From positions 1-10,729 of the forward strand of contig JAPHTL010000137.1 in NCBI GenBank assembly GCA_026193355.1: DNA of 10,729 nucleotides. The letters are read 5' to 3'. Shown here in pieces: positions 6,855-10,729 of this stretch; the stretch's first letter is position 1, and each line of letters begins with the position of its first letter. Under the pieces are notes generated by a model, which saw only the letters and a program-made list of their open reading frames with translations, did not search any database and was not told where the DNA came from. Source of the DNA: Rhodospirillales bacterium. Lineage in GTDB: Bacteria; Pseudomonadota; Alphaproteobacteria; Rhodospirillales; JAPHTL01. Both the position numbers and the translations under genes were made by a program.

Positions 6855-6950
6855 CGCTATCCCCGATTTTACAAAGAAGGCGTTATCTCTATCAGTGAGA
6901 TCGCCAGAATGGCAACGGGAATTGCGTACTGAAAAAAAGAGGGTGTCTGC
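6855..6950 (-). promoter_or_regulatory. 96-bp gap between cbbO and anbu
   Basis: Just after the cbbO stop the minus strand has seven Ts (6932-6938) but no convincing stem before them, so a terminator is not supported. Nearer anbu, ATCTC at 6885-6889 and GAGAT at 6897-6901 form a short inverted repeat with a 7-base centre. A TAAAAT hexamer on the minus strand (6866-6871) resembles a -10 box but would leave a leader too short to include the ribosome site. Whether anbu has its own promoter cannot be decided by eye. Confidence 0.3.
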
Positions 6951-9170
6951 TCAGGCTCGCGTCAGGGCGAGGAACAGGGTGGCGAGGCGTTCGGGAAGAC
7001 GGGCGAGGCGATCGACCACCGCATAGCCGTGCTTGCCGAAGATGTCGGCGACATATTCGTCGGCCTTCGGGTCCAGCGTGATGCAGAACGGTGTGATCCC
7101 CCTGGCCCGCAATTCGTTGACGGCGGCGTGGGCGTCCCAGCGCAGATGGGCGGGATCGTCCTCGTCCACATCCGCCGGTTCGCCGTCGGACAGGACCAGC
7201 AGAAGCCGCCGCCGTTCCTTCCGCGATTCGAGGCGCCAGCCCGCGTGGCGCAACGCCGCGCCCATGCGGGTTGAAAGCCCGGCCTCTATCCCTGACAGGC
7301 GGGATTTTGGAACATGTCCCCATGGTTCCTCGAAATTCTTGACCCGATGGAACAGGACCTGATGGCGGGTGTCCGACGCGAACCCCGCCACCGCCAGTGG
7401 ATCGCCCAGACCCTGCGTCGCCCAGGCCAGCAGGGTCGTTGCCTCCTGCGCGGTTTGCAGGATGCTCGCCGTGCTCCCCTCGGGCGTTTCCGCGGTTGAT
7501 TGCGACTGGTCGATCAGCAGCATGACGGCGATCTCCCGTCCGCCGGGCTTGTGACTCTGAAATACGCGGGGGTCCGGCTCGAATCCCTGTCGCATGTCGA
7601 TACGCGAACGGATCACGCGATCAAGGTCCAACTCGTCGCCGTCCTTCTGGCCGCGCAGGCGGATCCGGTCCTGATGGTTGAGGCGGTCGAAGATGCGACG
7701 CAGGCGTTCGGCGAGCGGCCGGTTGCGCGCGAACATTGCGTCAATGACCGCCCCGTCGCCCACGGGCGACGGGGCGTCATAGACGGATGTCCAGTCAGGC
7801 CGGTAGCTGCGCGTCTTGTGGTCCCATTCGTGGTAGTGCCGCGGGGGAATCGCTTCCTCATCGTCACCCTCGCCATGGACAAAACGATCAAACGCGCCGT
7901 AATCGGAATTGAACTCGTTTTCGTTCTTCACGTCCTCAAGGAAACGCCAGAGAAAGCGGTTGTCGTCGCGGTAATCGACGATGGTGTCCTCGAACCAGAT
8001 ATCGCGCTTGCGGAAGGAGTGGTTGTAGCTTTCCTTCAGCCACTCCACGCCGAGGTCGCTGCTCAGCGACTGGTCCAGCGGATTGGCGTCGAAGCGGGCC
8101 TGGAATCGCGCGACAAAATCCAGAAGCAGAGGGTCCTCGTATCCGTGATCGGGATCAAGCAGCGCGCGCGACAGCATGGCCAGTTTGTGACGGATCGACG
8201 ACATGTCGGCGGGGCAGGCGTCGGGCTTTGGGATGGGGTGCAGTGAACGCCACAGGTCACCCAGGCCGGGGTAGGTTTTCATGGCCAGCGCCTCAACCCG
8301 CGAGTCTTCGAAAATCTCGATCGGCAGGTGCTGGAAGATGCTGAAGTTGTCGGCGAGAAAGGGAACGCTCCATTTCCGGTGCGCGGCCATATGCGCCAGC
8401 CGGGCGCGGTAACGGTCCTGCGCGGATGCATCCGCCACATCGTCAAGAAGGTCGGGTAGGTGGATGCCCTCGCTGTCCATATGGGGCAGGCGGGGGTTTT
8501 GCTCGTTCTCGACCGTATAGGGGCAGAGGGCCGCCTTTTGGGACCACAAGGCGCGGAGGATCATCCCCAGTTCCCGTTCGCGGTCGATCAGCAATGTGCC
8601 GTGGCGTTGCCGTTGCAGGGCCGTTACCGCATCCGCCGTGGCCAGCCCGAAGAATTCGGGCAGGCGGCTCATGTCGCCGGAATAGGATACTAGCCCGAAA
8701 TCGACCCAACGCTCCAGGCCGGAGACGTTCAGTAATCTGAGGACATGCGGCGCCTGTTCGATGAGGGCAGGAAGGCCGTTGCTGGCATGGACGGAAATAC
8801 GGTCCACGACATGCAGCCAGCGGCGGAAGCCGTCGACGCCGCCAGTGCGGCGGCCGATGGCGGGCAGGCTCGTGATGAAGGGCTCGATTTCTCGTCCGCA
8901 GGCGCGGCTCGACAGAAGTTCAGCGGCGTTTGCGATGTCTTCAAGCACCGTTTCATCGTTCAGGCGCACGACGTCCGGCATGGTTTCGAGGTAGGCGAGC
9001 ACCGGACCGACTCCCCGGCCCAGGCGGCAGATGCGCCCGGCACCAGCCAGCCATGCCTCGACGCCGTCCGGCGTCATGGCGGATTCCGCCGCCGCAAGGC
9101 AGCCGTCGAGCACGGATTCGACCTGTTCGAAACCGCAGTTCAGGCGCTGGAGGGCGGCATCCCGCTCCAT
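6951..9170 (-). CDS. cbbO: CbbO: VWA-domain RuBisCO activase adaptor (NorD-like)
   Basis: The 739-residue product has a long, mostly helical N-terminal part (about 1-540) and a C-terminal von Willebrand A domain (about 547-739). The metal-ion-dependent adhesion site is intact: D554-Q-S556-Q-S558, T634 in LSTRMG and D662 in LSDGEPAD. CbbO binds the CbbQ hexamer and uses the metal site to reach an acidic residue of RuBisCO, so that the motor can remodel inhibited active sites. The length is close to that of known CbbO proteins. The related NorD protein of denitrifiers is the main alternative, but the neighbouring cbbQ and form II RuBisCO gene decide for CbbO. The ATG lies 5 bases after the cbbQ stop, with GGAAAG in the end of cbbQ as ribosome site, implying translational coupling. 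A strong hairpin lies inside the gene at 7744-7780. The gene ends at the TGA at 6951-6953. Confidence 0.92.
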   Translation of the reverse strand: MERDAALQRLNCGFEQVESVLDGCLAAAESAMTPDGVEAWLAGAGRICRLGRGVGPVLAYLETMPDVVRLNDETVLEDIANAAELLSSRACGREIEPFITSLPAIGRRTGGVDGFRRWLHVVDRISVHASNGLPALIEQAPHVLRLLNVSGLERWVDFGLVSYSGDMSRLPEFFGLATADAVTALQRQRHGTLLIDRERELGMILRALWSQKAALCPYTVENEQNPRLPHMDSEGIHLPDLLDDVADASAQDRYRARLAHMAAHRKWSVPFLADNFSIFQHLPIEIFEDSRVEALAMKTYPGLGDLWRSLHPIPKPDACPADMSSIRHKLAMLSRALLDPDHGYEDPLLLDFVARFQARFDANPLDQSLSSDLGVEWLKESYNHSFRKRDIWFEDTIVDYRDDNRFLWRFLEDVKNENEFNSDYGAFDRFVHGEGDDEEAIPPRHYHEWDHKTRSYRPDWTSVYDAPSPVGDGAVIDAMFARNRPLAERLRRIFDRLNHQDRIRLRGQKDGDELDLDRVIRSRIDMRQGFEPDPRVFQSHKPGGREIAVMLLIDQSQSTAETPEGSTASILQTAQEATTLLAWATQGLGDPLAVAGFASDTRHQVLFHRVKNFEEPWGHVPKSRLSGIEAGLSTRMGAALRHAGWRLESRKERRRLLLVLSDGEPADVDEDDPAHLRWDAHAAVNELRARGITPFCITLDPKADEYVADIFGKHGYAVVDRLARLPERLATLFLALTRA
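7744..7780. repeat. Strong intragenic hairpin inside cbbO
   Basis: The arms 7749-7761 and 7764-7776 are perfect 13-base reverse complements around a 2-base centre. Past a single bulged base (7748), four more pairs form (7744-7747 with 7777-7780), giving 17 base pairs. It encodes residues of about 464-476 (around S-P-V-G-D-G), a likely linker before the VWA domain. No T-run follows on either strand. It could affect mRNA processing or decay, or be chance in GC-rich codons. Confidence 0.6.
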
Positions 9171-9175
9171 TGCCG

Positions 9176-9994
9176 TTACTTTCCGAAGACGAGGCCGATG
9201 GCGTGGAAGAGGGTCGAGCGAATGTCGCCGTCATCGGTGATCGGCCGCACCAGTGTCGTTTCGCAGGCCTCGATGGGCGGTACGCCGCCCTTGATCAGAT
9301 TGGCGGCATTGACCAGCAGACGCGTTGAGATGCCCTCGTCAAGGCCATGCCCCTTGAGCGACCTTCCGCGTTGCGCGATATCGACAAGCTTGGCGCAGAG
9401 ATCGGCGTCTAGTCCCGTCTCGCCGGCAATGATTCCTGCTTCAACGTCTGTTGACGGATAGTCGAAGTCGATGGCGCCGAACCTCTGCTTGGTCGAAGGC
9501 TTGAGGTCCTTCATCAGGCTCTGGTAGCCGGGGTTGTAGGAGATCACCAGCTGGAAATCCGGGTGGACGGGCAGAAGCTCGCCTTTCCGGTCGAGCGGCA
9601 GGACGCGGCGATGGTCGGTCAGCGGGTGGATGACGACGACGGTGTCCTGGCGGGCCTCAACGATTTCGTCGAGATAGCAGATGGCGCCGATGCGCGCGGC
9701 GATAGTCAATGGCCCGTCTTGCCAGCGTGTGCCTTCGGCGTCGAGAAGGAAGCGGCCGATCAGGTCGGAGGCGGTCATATCCTCGTTGCACGCAACGGTG
9801 ACAAGCGGCCGCTGCAGTTTCCACGCCATGTATTCGACGAAGCGCGTCTTTCCACAGCCGGTGGGACCCTTCAACATCATCGGCAACCGCTTGTTCCAGG
9901 CGGCCTCGAACACAGCGATCTCATTTCCGACAGAGCTGTAAAAGGGCTCGTCCGCGATGCGGTACTGTTCGGCGTGGAGATCGTTCGTCTTCAT
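9176..9994 (-). CDS. cbbQ: CbbQ: MoxR-family AAA+ RuBisCO activase ATPase
   Basis: The 272-residue product is a single AAA+ module of the MoxR/CbbQ/NirQ type. Walker A is GPTGCGKT at 43-50, Walker B is ICYLDE at 105-110, sensor-1 is N154 in SYNPGYQ, and R171 in KQRFG is the likely arginine finger. CbbQ forms hexamers that, with one CbbO, hydrolyse ATP to free RuBisCO of tightly bound sugar phosphates. NirQ/NorQ of denitrification is very similar in sequence; the position directly after a RuBisCO gene and before cbbO supports CbbQ. The ATG at 9994 has AAGG 8 bases upstream. The gene is 66 bp downstream of cbbM and separated from it by a GC hairpin, so its expression is probably lower than that of RuBisCO. 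Confidence 0.94.
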   Translation of the reverse strand: MKTNDLHAEQYRIADEPFYSSVGNEIAVFEAAWNKRLPMMLKGPTGCGKTRFVEYMAWKLQRPLVTVACNEDMTASDLIGRFLLDAEGTRWQDGPLTIAARIGAICYLDEIVEARQDTVVVIHPLTDHRRVLPLDRKGELLPVHPDFQLVISYNPGYQSLMKDLKPSTKQRFGAIDFDYPSTDVEAGIIAGETGLDADLCAKLVDIAQRGRSLKGHGLDEGISTRLLVNAANLIKGGVPPIEACETTLVRPITDDGDIRSTLFHAIGLVFGK

Positions 9995-10027
9995 GGAAGT
10001 CGCCTTTGCAGAGGGGATAGGGAAATA

Positions 10028-10052
10028 CGGGCGGGCCCGATGGGCCCGCCCG
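10028..10052 (-). terminator. GC-rich hairpin between cbbM and cbbQ (partial terminator or mRNA-stabilising stem)
   Basis: Bases 10028-10038 and 10042-10052 pair perfectly (11 bp, all G-C) around a 3-base loop. The hairpin starts 8 bases past the cbbM stop in the direction of transcription. The bases that follow (TATTTCCC) are only mildly T-rich, so read-through into cbbQ is expected. Such stems between a very abundant structural product and a low-abundance helper gene commonly stabilise the upstream mRNA or end most transcripts. Confidence 0.75.
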
Positions 10053-10060
10053 CCATTGTC

Positions 10061-10729
10061 TTACTTGTGGACCTTCAGTTTTTCCTGCCAGCCCGGGTAC
10101 AGGTCATCGGCATCCCACTTGAAGGTTTCGAATGCGCCGCGAAGCTCCTTGTGCTCCTTGGCGTATTCCACCAGATCGACGCCACTCATCCAGGCGTCGC
10201 GCGCCTGACGCAGCGATTTTGCGCCGCTGGCGATGCCGTCCTTGTGGCCCAATGCGCCGCCGCCCGAGGTCTGGATGACGTTGCAGTGGCCGAGGTTGTC
10301 GAAGAAGCCGGGAAGGCGCAGCGCATTCATGCCGCCCGAAACGATTGGGGTGGTGGCCTTCATGCCCAGCCATTCCTGGCGGTAATGGGTTCCGTCCGCG
10401 ACATCGCGCTCCAGCATGTAGGCATTGAGCTTGTCGTCCTTTTCGCCTTCCATCTTGCCGTAGCCCATGGTGCCGGTGTGGATGCCCGAGGAGCCCTGAA
10501 GGCGCGCAACCTTCATGTGCGCCAGCATGGAATAGCCGCGCTTGGCCTGATTCGACGTGATGGCGCCGTGGCCCGCACGGTGGTAGTGCAGGAACTGGTT
10601 CGGGAAGTAGCGGCGGCACAGGGTGACGGCCGTCGGGCCGCCCAGGTAGCCATCCACCAGGAAGGCCACGTGGTGGGCGTTCTCGGCGAAGGTCTTCAGG
10701 ATGTATTCGCCACGGGCGATCATCTCGAA
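10061..10729 (-). CDS. cbbM: Form II RuBisCO large subunit CbbM, C-terminal part
   Basis: The window holds the last 222 codons; the frame continues past the right edge (the two codons before the internal ATG at 10723 read F-E), so neither the true start nor the carbamylated active-site lysine is seen. The visible part is the C-terminal TIM-barrel half and matches the form II enzyme of Rhodospirillum rubrum very closely: FPNQFLHYHRAGHGA with phosphate-binding H-R, the loop 6 motif TMGYGKMEG with the catalytic lysine, ATTPIVSGGMNALRLPGF, and VIQTSGGGALGHKDG binding the second phosphate. The enzyme fixes CO2 onto ribulose-1,5-bisphosphate in the Calvin cycle; form II works without small subunits and suits high-CO2, low-oxygen conditions. 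It is first in the visible cbbM-cbbQ-cbbO order, with a strong GC hairpin after its TAA stop. Distinction from form I and form IV is secure because active-site motifs are intact and of form II type. Confidence 0.97.
   Translation of the reverse strand, partial: FEMIARGEYILKTFAENAHHVAFLVDGYLGGPTAVTLCRRYFPNQFLHYHRAGHGAITSNQAKRGYSMLAHMKVARLQGSSGIHTGTMGYGKMEGEKDDKLNAYMLERDVADGTHYRQEWLGMKATTPIVSGGMNALRLPGFFDNLGHCNVIQTSGGGALGHKDGIASGAKSLRQARDAWMSGVDLVEYAKEHKELRGAFETFKWDADDLYPGWQEKLKVHK

Noticed and set aside
6866..6895. CTGATA-(18)-TAAAAT on the minus strand as a promoter for anbu
   Set aside because: The predicted transcript start would be about 5 bases before the ATG and would cut into the ribosome site, so it is an unlikely promoter for this start.
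6926..6955. Run of seven Ts on the minus strand just after the cbbO stop as a rho-independent terminator
   Set aside because: The preceding bases form only about three consecutive pairs, so there is no stable stem; the T run alone is not enough.
7500..8246. Plus-strand open frames within cbbO, the longest 248 codons
   Set aside because: These are antisense shadows of a gene with an intact VWA metal site; no ribosome site or recognisable product.
6951..9994. NorQ/NorD of nitric oxide reductase maturation as the identity of the AAA+ and VWA genes
   Set aside because: No nor structural genes are present, and both genes follow a form II RuBisCO gene in the standard cbbM-cbbQ-cbbO order.

Overview
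The window is GC-rich, densely packed bacterial chromosome. It looks like an autotrophic or facultatively autotrophic proteobacterium, most likely an alphaproteobacterium of Rhodospirillales type. The basis is the form II RuBisCO gene followed by cbbQ and cbbO, the Anbu-type protease, and the general style of the TPR-methyltransferase and MliC lipoprotein. The phylum-level call is inference; no rRNA, tRNA, mobile element, CRISPR array or origin was seen.

Left part (1-2641): a secreted, strongly helical, histidine-rich protein of unknown function runs off the left edge on the minus strand (1-1169). It has no stop codon inside the window and is easy to miss. A 114-bp AT-rich divergent promoter region separates it from a small MliC-type lipoprotein gene on the plus strand (1284-1607). 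That gene converges on a minus-strand TPR-methyltransferase gene (1625-2641).

Central part (2642-6854): after a 172-bp divergent gap holding a perfect 8-bp inverted repeat, a tight plus-strand operon encodes a circularly permuted ATP-grasp protein, an alpha-E (DUF403) protein and a transglutaminase-like cysteine peptidase (2814-6104). The genes overlap or nearly touch. This trio is the known genomic partner set of Anbu, the proteasome-like peptidase. Anbu itself is present (6120-6854) but on the opposite strand, converging on the trio. The four proteins are thought to form a peptide-ligation, processing and degradation system whose substrate is unknown.

Right part (6951-10729): a minus-strand operon encodes the C-terminal 222 residues of form II RuBisCO (cbbM, start beyond the right edge), then the MoxR-type AAA+ activase motor CbbQ and the VWA-domain adaptor CbbO, which together remove inhibitory sugar phosphates from RuBisCO. 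A perfect 11-bp GC hairpin lies between cbbM and cbbQ and probably sets a high RuBisCO to low activase ratio. anbu lies co-directionally 96 bp downstream of cbbO, so it may receive read-through from the carbon-fixation operon.

Gaps between genes are all under 300 bp. The system most worth attention is the split Anbu / ATP-grasp / alpha-E / transglutaminase module placed next to the RuBisCO-activase operon, together with the unrecognised histidine-striped exported protein.
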